DNA from: an uncultured Pseudodesulfovibrio sp.
GTDB taxonomy: Bacteria; Desulfobacterota; Desulfovibrionia; Desulfovibrionales; Desulfovibrionaceae
Length of the DNA: 64,000 nt
Direction of reading: 5' to 3'
Assembly: GCF_963662885.1 (NCBI RefSeq)
Contig: NZ_OY760059.1
Location: 682,001-746,000, forward strand
Shown here: piece by piece, positions 34,342 to 43,187 of the stretch
Numbering within the stretch: position 1 is the stretch's first letter
Layout: every line of letters starts with the position of its first letter
Notes under the pieces: model-generated
Told to the model about the DNA's origin: nothing
Databases searched by the model: none
What the model saw: only the letters and a program-made list of their open reading frames with translations
Position numbers and translations under genes: made by a program

Positions 34342-35595
34342 ATGGAAGATGTCTCGCTTATAGATGTCGCCGGCGGCATCTCGTCCGCTTTGGACTATAT
34401 TTCCTCAACGGTCACCGGCCACCACAGGCGGGTGGGATTGGCCTCTGCGCTCTTGGGGAACAGCGTGGGCATCAAGCCCTCTTCCCTGGTGGACCTGCTC
34501 CTGGCCGGACTGCTGCACGACATCGGCGCCTTTTCCATGGACCTGGCCCTGGACGGATTGAGTTTCGACTCCGATCTGGAGGAGCATGCCGTGGTCGGCT
34601 ACCGTCTCCTCAAAGATCACCCCTTCCTGGAGCGCGCCTCGCGCATGATCCTGTATCATCATACCAGTTGGCGTGATCTGCGGGTCATTCGCCAGGAAGG
34701 CGACCGCGAAACGCTGTTGCTGGCCAATATCGTGAACCTGGCGGACAGGGTGGATATCCTGCGCCGGATGGGCGTGCATACGCAGGGGCGCAAGGATACG
34801 GAACGGGCCGTGGCCGGGTTCTCTTCGGACCTTTATGCCCCCGAGTTGACCGTGGCCTTCAGGCAATTGACCGAGAGCGGACTGTTCTGGCCGCTGATGG
34901 AAGAAGTGGACCTGCCGGTACGCGAACTGCTCTCCAAGGACCTGCTGGACGTGCGCATCTCTCCGGACCAGTTCATCGACTTTTCCGGCTTCTTTACCCG
35001 GATCATCGACTTCAGAAGCCGCCATACGGCCACACACTCCGCGGGCGTGGCCGAGACCGCGGTGTTGCTGGCCCGGTTGGCGGGTATGGACGAGAAGGAA
35101 CAGAAAGCCATGCGACTGGCCGGTAACCTGCACGACATCGGGAAGCTCGGCGTACCCACCTCCCTGCTGGACAAGCAGGGTGCTCTGGACGAAGACGAGT
35201 ACACCAGGGTCAAGGATCACGCCACGATCAGCGCGGATGTGTTGGGTGCCATTCCCGGACTGGGCGAAGTGGCCGACTGGGCCGCCCAGCACCATGAGCG
35301 CCTGAACGGCAAGGGGTATCCCCTGGGTCTGACGGAAAAGGAGCTCTCGCTGGGCTCACGCATCATGCAGGTGGCGGACGTGCACACGGCCATTACCGAG
35401 GACCGCCCCTACCGCAAGGGCATGACCAGGGAGCGGGCCGTGTCCGTACTCCGTTCCATGGCGGACAGCGGATTCCTGGACGTGGACATCGTCAATCTGG
35501 TCATCGAGAACCACGACCATCTGGACGCGGTCCGGACCATGGTGCAAAGCCGCGCCCTGTCCCAGTTCCGCCATTTCACCGAAGAAATGGGGTAG
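34342..35595 (+). CDS. Tandem HD-domain / HD-GYP phosphodiesterase-like protein
   Basis: The 417-residue protein has two HD domains. The first (about 20-150) has HHRRVG, LLHDIGAF and the ILYHHTS segment but no GYP loop. The second (about 225-400) has HSAGVAE, LHDIGKLGVPTSLL and HHERLNGKGYP. HD-GYP proteins cleave cyclic di-GMP; here the loop has Asn where HHExxDGxGYP has Asp, so activity is plausible but not certain. It is cytosolic, with no receiver domain. The ATG at 34342 has no good ribosome site. It ends 9 bases before the convergent asparaginase gene. Confidence 0.85.
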   Translation: MEDVSLIDVAGGISSALDYISSTVTGHHRRVGLASALLGNSVGIKPSSLVDLLLAGLLHDIGAFSMDLALDGLSFDSDLEEHAVVGYRLLKDHPFLERASRMILYHHTSWRDLRVIRQEGDRETLLLANIVNLADRVDILRRMGVHTQGRKDTERAVAGFSSDLYAPELTVAFRQLTESGLFWPLMEEVDLPVRELLSKDLLDVRISPDQFIDFSGFFTRIIDFRSRHTATHSAGVAETAVLLARLAGMDEKEQKAMRLAGNLHDIGKLGVPTSLLDKQGALDEDEYTRVKDHATISADVLGAIPGLGEVADWAAQHHERLNGKGYPLGLTEKELSLGSRIMQVADVHTAITEDRPYRKGMTRERAVSVLRSMADSGFLDVDIVNLVIENHDHLDAVRTMVQSRALSQFRHFTEEMG

Positions 35596-35604
35596 CCCTA
35601 CCGG

Positions 35605-36600
35605 CTACGCCTCTGCAAATATTTCCCTTATTTCGTCCGGGTCCGAGGTCAGGCCCAGGGCGCACATGAGTCGGATGCGGGCCTTGGGCCCACCCAGCCT
35701 GCCGCACAGAATCACGCCCTTGGCGTGAAGGTCGGCCCCGCCGCCGGGATAGCCGTAAATGGGCCAGACGCCGCCCTCGATGCAGCGGGTGGCCAGGACC
35801 ACGGGAACACCCTTTTCCAGACAGGCCTCGATGCCTTCGACCATGGCCGGAGGCACATTGCCTGCGCCGAAGCCCTCGATGACAACACCCCGTGCTCCTT
35901 CACTAAGTGCATGATCGAGAGGTTTCCGATCAATTCCCGTATATGCGGTAATCAGCGGCACGTTGGTCTCGATGTTCGCGGGCGCGAATTTGCGCCTGGG
36001 GGTCGGTGTCGACCGGGGGCGGGCCAGCAGCACGGATTCTCCGGCCACGTAGCCCACGACGCCCGCCTCGCGGGATTCGAAGGCGTCCACATTGAGCGAG
36101 TTGACCTTGACCGCCTCGCGGGCCGCGAAGATGCGGTCGGTCATGAGGATGCACGCCCCCACGCCCGGAGGCAGGGGGAGCAGACAGGCACGAACGGTGT
36201 TGGCCAGATTGCGGATGCCGTCGTAACCGGCTTCTGAATAATAGCGCATGGACCCGGTCAGGATGACCGGCTTGTCCGAGTGGATGACCAGGTCGCACAT
36301 GTAGGCGGTCTCGGCCAGGGTGTCGGTTCCGTGCAGGACCACTGCTCCGAGCACGGACTCCTCCTTGAGCACCTCCTCCACGTCGCGGGCCAGCCGGAAC
36401 ATGTCCTCGGGAGTCATGTGCGGGCTGGGCTTGTCCGACCAGAGCACGGGACGCAGGGCAATGTCCGCCTCCTGGGGAGAGAGCTGGTTGAGCAGCCCGT
36501 CGAAATTGCCGCCAGGCGCCACGCCTTCCTTGCCTTCCACCGGGGACATGCCAATGGTTCCGCCGGTGAAGAAAATCACTATTTCAGCTTGTTGCGTCAT
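35605..36600 (-). CDS. Type I asparaginase
   Basis: The 331-residue protein carries both catalytic threonines: TGGTIGM (12-18) and LHGTDTLAETA (about 89-99). It also has the RYYSEAGYDGIRNL block and EGFGAGNVP. There is no signal peptide, so it is a cytoplasmic L-asparaginase of the AnsA type rather than the periplasmic high-affinity form. It lies at the end of a minus-strand nitrogen-related group (amtB, glnB, glnD, then a DsbA-like gene). Confidence 0.88.
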   Translation of the reverse strand: MTQQAEIVIFFTGGTIGMSPVEGKEGVAPGGNFDGLLNQLSPQEADIALRPVLWSDKPSPHMTPEDMFRLARDVEEVLKEESVLGAVVLHGTDTLAETAYMCDLVIHSDKPVILTGSMRYYSEAGYDGIRNLANTVRACLLPLPPGVGACILMTDRIFAAREAVKVNSLNVDAFESREAGVVGYVAGESVLLARPRSTPTPRRKFAPANIETNVPLITAYTGIDRKPLDHALSEGARGVVIEGFGAGNVPPAMVEGIEACLEKGVPVVLATRCIEGGVWPIYGYPGGGADLHAKGVILCGRLGGPKARIRLMCALGLTSDPDEIREIFAEA

Positions 36601-36630
36601 ATGTTTTGATCTGTTGCTGTTGGTTGTTGT

Positions 36631-37245
36631 CTATTGCGGTTTGATCGCTTCCCGCGCCTCTTGCAAGGCCTTGCGTATCACGGATTCGTCCACGGCGCCG
36701 GTTATGCGCGGCTGTCCTTCGACGATGAAGGTGGGCAGAGCGGTCACCCCGGCTTCCTTGGCTTTTATCGATCCTTCGGCCACGCGGGCGGCGTAGCGGT
36801 GGTCGATCAGTGCCTGCTTCAGGGGGTCCGGGTCAAGGCCCGTGCGTGCGGCAACGTCCAGGACCACAGCCATATCCCCGATGTTGCGGCCTTCGGTGAA
36901 TCCGGCCCGGAACATGCGGCCGTGAAAGTCGTGGTAGCGGCCGGCGTCACGCGCGAACTCGGCGGCTTCGAGGGAAAGGCGGGAGTTGAAAAGTATCTCC
37001 GCGCGGGCGAATTCGATGCCATAGGGTTTGCCCCGCTGATTGCATGTCATGATCACCTGATCCAGGTCGAATCGGTCCACAAGATCGTCCAGGGGGCGAC
37101 CTTCGGGCGGGGTCTCGGGGTGCAGCTCGTGGGGCAGCCAGGTGTCGAGGATGTCGAAATCCTGCCGTAACCGGTCGATGATGCCCGAGCCAACAAAGCA
37201 GAAAGGGCAGACGAAATCGGAAAAAATGGTCACTTTGATGGGCAT
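36631..37245 (-). CDS. DsbA-family FrnE-like oxidoreductase
   Basis: The 204-residue protein has a thioredoxin fold with CPFC at 13-16 and the helical insertion typical of FrnE/HCCA isomerase relatives. The cis-proline lies in VTALPTFIV. There is no signal peptide, so it acts in the cytoplasm. Such proteins are linked to dithiol exchange and oxidative tolerance. The start at 37245 follows AAAGGACC; the upstream frame in glnD is not used. Confidence 0.85.
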   Translation of the reverse strand: MPIKVTIFSDFVCPFCFVGSGIIDRLRQDFDILDTWLPHELHPETPPEGRPLDDLVDRFDLDQVIMTCNQRGKPYGIEFARAEILFNSRLSLEAAEFARDAGRYHDFHGRMFRAGFTEGRNIGDMAVVLDVAARTGLDPDPLKQALIDHRYAARVAEGSIKAKEAGVTALPTFIVEGQPRITGAVDESVIRKALQEAREAIKPQ

Positions 37246-37307
37246 AGGGGTCCTTTGGCTCTGGTATGCCCACACTCTACGGCCCGTTTTTGAAAAGTAA
37301 AGCGCTT

Positions 37308-39908
37308 TTACCGGGCTTTGGAGGCGGCCAGGAGGTCCTTGCGCAGGGCCTCCAGCCGGTCTTCGTCCAGGAGTCGCTGCCCGTCCTGCGTTCGAACGTG
37401 AAAAACATCGGCCGCCCGGCCTTTGATGGTCGTGATCATGGCCAGGTGGATGGACAGTCCGTGTGCGGCCAGGGTGCGGGCCATGTCGAAGAGAAACCCG
37501 GTACGGTCCGTGGCCGCTACCTCGATGACGGTATAGAAGTCGCTGGCCCGGTTGTCGATGGTCACCAGGGGGCCCAGGCGGGGTCGGCCGCGTCCCTTGG
37601 TCAGCGGCGAACGGCTGCGTTCCTCCAGTCGGGCGGCCAGGTCCAGCTTGCCGACCATGGCATACCCCACCGACCGGCCGATTCGGGCCCAGACTTCCTC
37701 GGCATAGAGGTTCTCGGGCGGCTCGCCCACGGTGAACACATCCACGGCCGTGCCGTCCTTCCAGCTGAAGATGTCGGCTGCCAGAATGTTCAGGCCGTGC
37801 AGGGACAAGGCTCCGGCAATGGTCGCGAACAGGCGGGGCTGGTCCACGGCTGCGATGGTCAGCTTGAAGGTCTTGTCTGCCCGCCCCGGGGCGGCTTCAA
37901 TCAGAATGACGCCCTTGCCGCCGATGGAGGACGGCTTGCGCATGCGGTCTTCGGCCACGGCGGCCCACAGTTTTTTGACCAGCCTGATGTGCCCGGCGAT
38001 GGCTTCGGGCGTGAGGGCAAGAAAGGCGCGGGGAGGCATGGCCCGCATGGCCGCTTCCACGAATTCGGGGTCCTGGTCGTGGGCCGAGGCGAGCACGGCC
38101 AGCTTGGCGTCGGCCAGCTTGCGGGCCGCGTCCGGTTCGGCCAGCGGACCATGGCGCAACAGGTTGCGAACCTTGAAATAAAGTTCGCCCAGCAGAGACC
38201 GGGTCCAGGAATTCCAGGCGCGCGGGCCGGTAGCCATGGAATCGGCTGTGGACAACAGGTTCAGCATATCCAGTCGGGCCGTGTTCCCGACTACGGCCGC
38301 CACGTCGGAGACCGTGCGTTCGTCCGAAAGGTCGCGCCGGGTGGCGGTTTTGGGCAGCAGCAGATGGTGCTCCACCAGAAAGGCTACGTCGTCGATGACC
38401 TCGGGCGCGCGGCCGTATCGGGCCAGGGTCTCACGGGCCATGGCCGCTCCGGCACCGGAGTGGTCGGGTGCGCCCTTGCCCAGGTCGTGAAAAAATCCGG
38501 CCAGAACCAGGCGGGCCGGGTCGGCCACCTTGGCGGCCAGCTCCCCGGTCCACTCCCCGTCGCCGCGCACGAAATCCGAGAGCAGGGCAACGGTGGCCAA
38601 CGTGTGTCGGCCTACGGGATGCACGTGATAGTCGTTGAACTGGATAAGGTGCTCCACCTCGGCGAATTCCGGGAACAGGACGGGCAGCAGCCGCGTCTCG
38701 AGCAGTCCGTCCAGGGCGGTCCGGCAATGCGGGGCAAGGAAAATCTCCACCAGAAGAGACAGGGTCTCGCTCCGTCCGGCCAGTCCTGTCGCGAACCGGG
38801 CCGGATCACGTCGGATGATGCGCCGTGCTCCCCAGGTTAAAGGCAGGCCGGTGCGGGCAGACTCCAGAAAAGCGCCCAGTACGTTGTCCGGAGTGGCCTC
38901 GCTTTGCCGTTTGAAACGGATGCCCTCGGGCCCGGCGACCAGATTGCGGATAGCCAATTCTGGCAGGGGTGCTGTGCGCACCGGGAATGCCTCCTGGAAC
39001 AGGGCTTCGCGCATGGCCTTGATCCGGGTCATGGACTGGTGCAGCCGTGACAGAAAGAACTCCACGGCCAGACCGGTGTCACCGGGCGAGGCCGTGCGAG
39101 AGGCAAAGCCCATCAGCCGTGCCGTTGGCGGCTGAAGATCAAAGAAGAGACGGTCGGTCTTGCGCCCAGCGGCCAGATGCAGGGCCGTGCGCACGCGGTT
39201 GAGGAAGGCCTGGTCATCGCGCAGTCGTGCCAGTTCCTCGGGCAGAAAGATGGGGTTGCGCTTGAGGGTTTTGAGCACACGGGTCAGCCAGACCACCTGC
39301 TGGCCGTCGCGCAGTCCGCCCAGGCCGTTCTTGAGTTCGGGTTCGAGCAGGGCCGACGCGTCGCCATACTGAACCGCGCGAGCCTGGTTATGCTCTCGCA
39401 GGGAGGCGGCGAAGGTGTCGCCGTACTTGTTCAGAACCTTGGTCGAAAAGGCGTCCTTAAAATTTTGGAAAACCTCGGCGTTTCCGGCCAAAGGGCGTGC
39501 GTCCATGAGCGAGGCCAGTACCTGGAAGTCCTTTTTGCCCAGTGATACGCAGTCGGCCACGGTGCGGACGCCGTGGCCAAGGTCCAGGCCGAGGTCCCAC
39601 AGCGGGAACAGCAGGGTCTTGATGAATTTTTCGGCACCGGACGGAATGCGGTGCTTGAAGAGCAGGAGCACGTCGACGTCCGAGCCGGGGCAGAGCCGCC
39701 CCCTGCCGTAGCCGCCCACCGCCACCAGCGCGAAGGCGAACCGTTGCGGCCCGGCCTCGCGGATGCGGTCCTCGAAATACCGGTCCACCAGATGGGTGTA
39801 TTCCCAGGCGAAACCGCCAACGGACCCGGCCTTGGCCCGGGACCACAGGTCCTCCCGGGCCTGTTTCAGCCTGCGGGCGGATTCGGGGAGTTGGCTGTCC
39901 GGCTGCAT
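37308..39908 (-). CDS. glnD: PII uridylyltransferase / uridylyl-removing enzyme
   Basis: The 866-residue enzyme has a nucleotidyltransferase domain with GGYGRGRLCPGSDVDVLLL (about 65-83). An HD domain contains LVLAGFFHDLGKGAPDHSG (about 455-475), and two C-terminal ACT domains sense glutamine (about 690-860). It adds and removes UMP on the GlnB T-loop tyrosine according to nitrogen state. It follows glnB after a strong terminator-like hairpin, so its expression may be partly separate. Length and order are typical. Confidence 0.93.
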   Translation of the reverse strand: MQPDSQLPESARRLKQAREDLWSRAKAGSVGGFAWEYTHLVDRYFEDRIREAGPQRFAFALVAVGGYGRGRLCPGSDVDVLLLFKHRIPSGAEKFIKTLLFPLWDLGLDLGHGVRTVADCVSLGKKDFQVLASLMDARPLAGNAEVFQNFKDAFSTKVLNKYGDTFAASLREHNQARAVQYGDASALLEPELKNGLGGLRDGQQVVWLTRVLKTLKRNPIFLPEELARLRDDQAFLNRVRTALHLAAGRKTDRLFFDLQPPTARLMGFASRTASPGDTGLAVEFFLSRLHQSMTRIKAMREALFQEAFPVRTAPLPELAIRNLVAGPEGIRFKRQSEATPDNVLGAFLESARTGLPLTWGARRIIRRDPARFATGLAGRSETLSLLVEIFLAPHCRTALDGLLETRLLPVLFPEFAEVEHLIQFNDYHVHPVGRHTLATVALLSDFVRGDGEWTGELAAKVADPARLVLAGFFHDLGKGAPDHSGAGAAMARETLARYGRAPEVIDDVAFLVEHHLLLPKTATRRDLSDERTVSDVAAVVGNTARLDMLNLLSTADSMATGPRAWNSWTRSLLGELYFKVRNLLRHGPLAEPDAARKLADAKLAVLASAHDQDPEFVEAAMRAMPPRAFLALTPEAIAGHIRLVKKLWAAVAEDRMRKPSSIGGKGVILIEAAPGRADKTFKLTIAAVDQPRLFATIAGALSLHGLNILAADIFSWKDGTAVDVFTVGEPPENLYAEEVWARIGRSVGYAMVGKLDLAARLEERSRSPLTKGRGRPRLGPLVTIDNRASDFYTVIEVAATDRTGFLFDMARTLAAHGLSIHLAMITTIKGRAADVFHVRTQDGQRLLDEDRLEALRKDLLAASKAR

Positions 39909-39944
39909 GAATGCTCCTGATCTTTGGTGCCTTGCGGAAAAGAA

Positions 39945-39975
39945 GCGGCCGGGAGCCTCTCCTTCTCCCGGCCGC
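39945..39975 (-). terminator. Terminator after glnB, before glnD
   Basis: On the minus strand GCGGCCGGGAG, 9-base loop, CTCCCGGCCGC, then TTCTTTTCC. It is a strong stem with a broken T-tract, so partial read-through into glnD is likely. Confidence 0.75.
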
Positions 39976-40083
39976 GATCAGCCCGAGGGGCTGGGATATG
40001 CCCGGGCGGCCGCTGGGACTCTCCTTCCTCGCAGGCCCGGTCCGGTCCGGGTTTCCCCGGCCGGATGGTTTTATTTTCGTGAG

Positions 40084-40422
40084 CTAGATGGCCTCTTCTC
40101 CGGTCTCGCCCGTGCGGATGCGCACGACCTCGTCCACGGGAGTAACGAAGATCTTTCCGTCGCCCACCTCGCCGGTGCGAGCGGCCGCGCGGGCCGCCTC
40201 GACCACTTCGGGGGCGAAATCGTCTTCGACCACGGCCTCGATCTTGATCTTGGGTACGAAGTCCACCTGGTATTCGGCGCCCCGGTACACTTCCTTATGA
40301 CCGCCCTGGCGGCCGAATCCCTTGACTTCGCTGACGGTCATGCCTTTCACGCCGATGCCGGAAAGGGCGGTCTTGACCTCGTCGAGCTTGAAGGTCCGGG
40401 TGATGATCTCGATTTTCTTCAT
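40084..40422 (-). CDS. glnB: Nitrogen regulatory protein PII
   Basis: The 112-residue protein has the T-loop KEVYRGAEYQVDFVPK with the uridylylation tyrosine in RGAEY, then the ATP/2-oxoglutarate site KIFVTPVDEVVRIRTGETGEEAI. It reports nitrogen and energy state to AmtB, GlnD and other partners. The ATG at 40422 is 16 bases after the amtB stop, so it belongs to the sigma-54 operon. Confidence 0.95.
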   Translation of the reverse strand: MKKIEIITRTFKLDEVKTALSGIGVKGMTVSEVKGFGRQGGHKEVYRGAEYQVDFVPKIKIEAVVEDDFAPEVVEAARAAARTGEVGDGKIFVTPVDEVVRIRTGETGEEAI

Positions 40423-40438
40423 GTCGTTGTCTCCTTGA

Positions 40439-41641
40439 CTACCACTGATAACCGGTCTCGGAATGCTCGGCAATGTCCATGCCCTTGTCCTGCTCCTCGT
40501 CGCTGGCCCGCAGACCGATGGTGGCGTCCACCACCTTGAAGATGATGAAGGTCATGACGAAGCAGAAGCCCCAGGTGGCCACTACGGAAACGAACTGCAC
40601 CCACAGCTGATGGGCGTTGCCCGCGATGAGCCCTTCGGCGCCAACCGTGGCCAGCAGACCGGTGGCCAGCGCGCCGTAGGTGCCGCCCAGACCATGGATG
40701 CCGACCACGTCCAGCGCGTCGTCGTAGCCGAACTTGTTCTTGAGCATGATGCCGCCGTAGCAGAGTACGCCCGCGCCCAGACCGAGCACGATGGCCCACA
40801 TCGGGGTGACGAACCCGGCGGCGGGGGTGATGGCGACCAGTCCGGCCACTGCGCCCGAAGCCGCGCCCAGGGTGGTGGCTTTGCCGCCGTGCATCCACTC
40901 GGCGATGATCCAGGACAGGGCGGCCGCGGCCGTGGCCATGTGGGTGGTCACGAAGGCGTTGGCGGCAGCGCCGTCGGCGGCCAGGGCCGAACCGGCGTTG
41001 AAGCCGAACCAGCCGAACCACAGGATGGCCGCGCCCAGGATGGTCATGGGCAGGTTGTGCGGGATGAACGCCGTGGTGCCGTGTCCCTTGCGTTTGCCGA
41101 TGAGGATGGCGCAGCACAATGCGGCCGCGCCGGAGCTCATGTGGACCACCGCGCCGCCCGCGAAGTCGAGCGCACCCATCTGGCCCATCCAGCCGCCGCC
41201 CCAGACCCAGTGGCACATGGGAGCGTAAACCAGGATCAGCCACAGGGCTGAAAAGACCATGAATCCGCCGAACTTCATGCGCTCGGCGAACGCGCCGGAG
41301 ATCAGTGCCGGGGTGATGACCGCGAACATGCACTGAAAGATCATGAAAGTCAGGTGGGGCAGATTGTCTGCCGGAGAACCTGCGTTGGTCATGCCCACGC
41401 CCTGCAGAAAGACGAAGTCGAGTCCGCCGATGAGCCCGCCTATGTCCGAACCGAAGGACAAGGTGTAGCCGATGACGGCCCAGAGCACGGACATGAGTCC
41501 CAGCATGATGAAGGACTGCATGATGGTTGCGAGAACGTTTTTCGAACGGACCAGCCCGCCGTAAAACAGCGCCAGCCCGGGTGTCATGAACATGACCAGG
41601 GCAGCGCAGACCAGGATAAAAGCGTTGTCGGTATAATTCAT
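40439..41641 (-). CDS. amtB: Ammonium transporter AmtB
   Basis: The 400-residue membrane protein has about eleven hydrophobic helices. Amt blocks include LALFYGGLVRSKNVL and GAVVHMSSGAAALCCA, where the channel histidine lies, and VVGIHGLGGTYGALATGLLA with a second channel histidine. There is no obvious cleavable signal. Its channel is closed by non-uridylylated GlnB, encoded just downstream. The ATG at 41641 has a perfect GGAGG site. A sigma-54 promoter stands 27 bases upstream. Confidence 0.95.
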   Translation of the reverse strand: MNYTDNAFILVCAALVMFMTPGLALFYGGLVRSKNVLATIMQSFIMLGLMSVLWAVIGYTLSFGSDIGGLIGGLDFVFLQGVGMTNAGSPADNLPHLTFMIFQCMFAVITPALISGAFAERMKFGGFMVFSALWLILVYAPMCHWVWGGGWMGQMGALDFAGGAVVHMSSGAAALCCAILIGKRKGHGTTAFIPHNLPMTILGAAILWFGWFGFNAGSALAADGAAANAFVTTHMATAAAALSWIIAEWMHGGKATTLGAASGAVAGLVAITPAAGFVTPMWAIVLGLGAGVLCYGGIMLKNKFGYDDALDVVGIHGLGGTYGALATGLLATVGAEGLIAGNAHQLWVQFVSVVATWGFCFVMTFIIFKVVDATIGLRASDEEQDKGMDIAEHSETGYQW

Positions 41642-41667
41642 TGTTCAAACCTCCAGCCGGGCGGTCA

Positions 41668-41683
41668 TGCAAGACTGAGGCCA
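41668..41683 (-). promoter_or_regulatory. Sigma-54 promoter of amtB-glnB
   Basis: On the minus strand TGGCCTCAGTCTTGCA matches TGGCACG-N4-TTGCA with GG and GC exactly 12 bases apart. The transcript would start about 15-17 bases before the amtB ribosome site. Confidence 0.75.
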
Positions 41684-41712
41684 AGGGAAAAACCACGGTA
41701 TTTAGCCGTTAT

Positions 41713-41797
41713 CTACACAAAAGTATTTTTTTCGGTTTACAAAAGTGGCAATTTTGGCAAAAATTTATCAAAAATGTTAAACTACACAACGGTATTT
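41713..41797. repeat. Direct-repeat pair upstream of the sigma-54 promoter
   Basis: CTACACAAAAGTATTT (41713-41728) and CTACACAACGGTATTT (41782-41797) are 69 bases apart in an unusually AT-rich stretch. The position, 30-130 bases upstream of the sigma-54 promoter, fits binding sites for an enhancer-binding protein. The rest of 41798-41909 holds the ribosome site of the next plus-strand gene and nothing else recognised. Confidence 0.5.
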
Positions 41798-41909
41798 GTC
41801 GATTGCAAGAGTATGGTTTCGGGTGCGGGCCTGGTTTGACCAGGGCGAAGCAAACCAGTAGAGGTTGTTGGTAGAATTGTTACGGGTTCATTACCTGGGG
41901 GAAAGACGT

Positions 41910-42362
41910 ATGACCATGAGGATCAAAAGCGCGCTGGTCGTGACCGTTGGGCTGCTCCTGCTTTTTGCCGTGCTGTTCTTCTTCGACTACACACATCAAT
42001 ACGTCAGCGACCGTTTCTTCAAGGCACTGAGCGAGGCCCCGGCTGACACCGAGCGGGCGTACTCCCTGGACGCCTTCATGGAATATTACGACTGGGATTC
42101 CGTCTGTGTGGTCCTGCCCGGCGGTGATCACGATTTCACCACCCTGTTCGGCCGTGACTATGAAATGGCCCCCAGAAAGGAGGGTGGCTGGAGCCTGGTC
42201 TTCCTCAAGGAGGGCTCGGTCAATGCGGAGATCACCGTGGACCCCGCAGTGCTGGAACCCTCCGCCGGTCAGAAGGACATCTGCCTCGACCGCTGGGCCG
42301 CTATCTTCAACCTGCGACGCGACGAGCAGGGCAAGCTCCATATGGCCTTTGCCGGATATTAG
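41910..42362 (+). CDS. Membrane-anchored hypothetical protein
   Basis: Not recognised; 150 residues. A single N-terminal hydrophobic helix (SALVVTVGLLLLFAVLFFF) is followed by about 125 soluble residues, probably outside the inner membrane. A segment reads YYDWDSVCVVLPGGDHDF. The ATG at 41910 has GGGGGAAA upstream. It stops 3 bases before the sirtuin gene, so the two are likely co-transcribed. Confidence 0.7.
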   Translation: MTMRIKSALVVTVGLLLLFAVLFFFDYTHQYVSDRFFKALSEAPADTERAYSLDAFMEYYDWDSVCVVLPGGDHDFTTLFGRDYEMAPRKEGGWSLVFLKEGSVNAEITVDPAVLEPSAGQKDICLDRWAAIFNLRRDEQGKLHMAFAGY

Positions 42363-42365
42363 CCG

Positions 42366-43109
42366 ATGTCGAACAACGCTCTGCACAACGCGGCCGAGGT
42401 CCTGAAAAAGGCGCGCTGCGCCATGGCCTTCACCGGCGCGGGCATCTCCGTGGAATCGGGCATCCCGCCGTTCAGGGGACCGGGCGGCGTGTGGTCCAAA
42501 TACGACCCTGACAAATTCGAGAAGGGCTATTTCAAGCGCCATCCCGAAGAGGTCTGGCCCCTGCTCAAGGAGATATTCTTCGACATGCTCGGCAGGGCCA
42601 AGCCCAACCCGGCCCACCTCGCCCTGGCCGAACTGGAGGCCGCAGGGAAACTTGTCGGCATCGTTACCCAGAATATCGACTCCCTGCACCAGGACGCGGG
42701 CAGCCAGGTGGTCCACGAGTACCACGGCTCGACGAGGCGCATGCAGTGCCTGTCCTGCCGGACCTTTTTCGACTCAGCCGACATCCCGCTGGACATCCTG
42801 CCCCCGCCCTGCCCTGCCTGCGGCGGGCTGCTCAAGCCGGACTTCGTCTTCTTCGGCGAGGGCATCCCCGACGACGTGCACCGGGCGGCCACGGAATTGG
42901 CCAAGCAGGCCGACGTCTGCCTGGTCATCGGCACGGGCGGCGAGGTTGTCCCGGCCGGGCGCATCCCTGTCGTGGTCAAGCAGCACGGCGGCACGGTCGT
43001 GGAGATCAACCTGCGGGATACCTCGTACACGTACAACACCACCGACTATTTCCTGGAAGGCAAGGCCGGTACGCGCACTCCGGAGCTGGTCCGGGCCGTG
43101 CTGGGCTGA
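42366..43109 (+). CDS. cobB: NAD-dependent sirtuin deacylase
   Basis: The 247-residue Sir2 protein has GAGISVESGIPPFRG (NAD loop), VTQNIDSLHQDAG, the catalytic His in VHEYHGST, a zinc site CLSC/CPAC, and the C-terminal VIGTGGEVVPAG. It removes acyl groups from lysines. The same window encodes a Pat-type acetyltransferase at 14405, its functional opposite. A terminator follows. Class assignment (III or U) is not certain from sequence. Confidence 0.9.
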   Translation: MSNNALHNAAEVLKKARCAMAFTGAGISVESGIPPFRGPGGVWSKYDPDKFEKGYFKRHPEEVWPLLKEIFFDMLGRAKPNPAHLALAELEAAGKLVGIVTQNIDSLHQDAGSQVVHEYHGSTRRMQCLSCRTFFDSADIPLDILPPPCPACGGLLKPDFVFFGEGIPDDVHRAATELAKQADVCLVIGTGGEVVPAGRIPVVVKQHGGTVVEINLRDTSYTYNTTDYFLEGKAGTRTPELVRAVLG

Positions 43110-43130
43110 TCGAATTCCTTTTGCCACGAA

Positions 43131-43170
43131 CAAAGCCCCCGCCGTAACCGGTGGGGGCTTTGTTTTTTTG
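43131..43170 (+). terminator. Terminator after the sirtuin gene
   Basis: CAAAGCCCCCGCC, short loop, GGTGGGGGCTTTG, then a seven-base T-tract. It is convergent with the chemoreceptor gene. Confidence 0.9.
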
Positions 43171-43187
43171 TTGAAAAAGCGTCCCGG

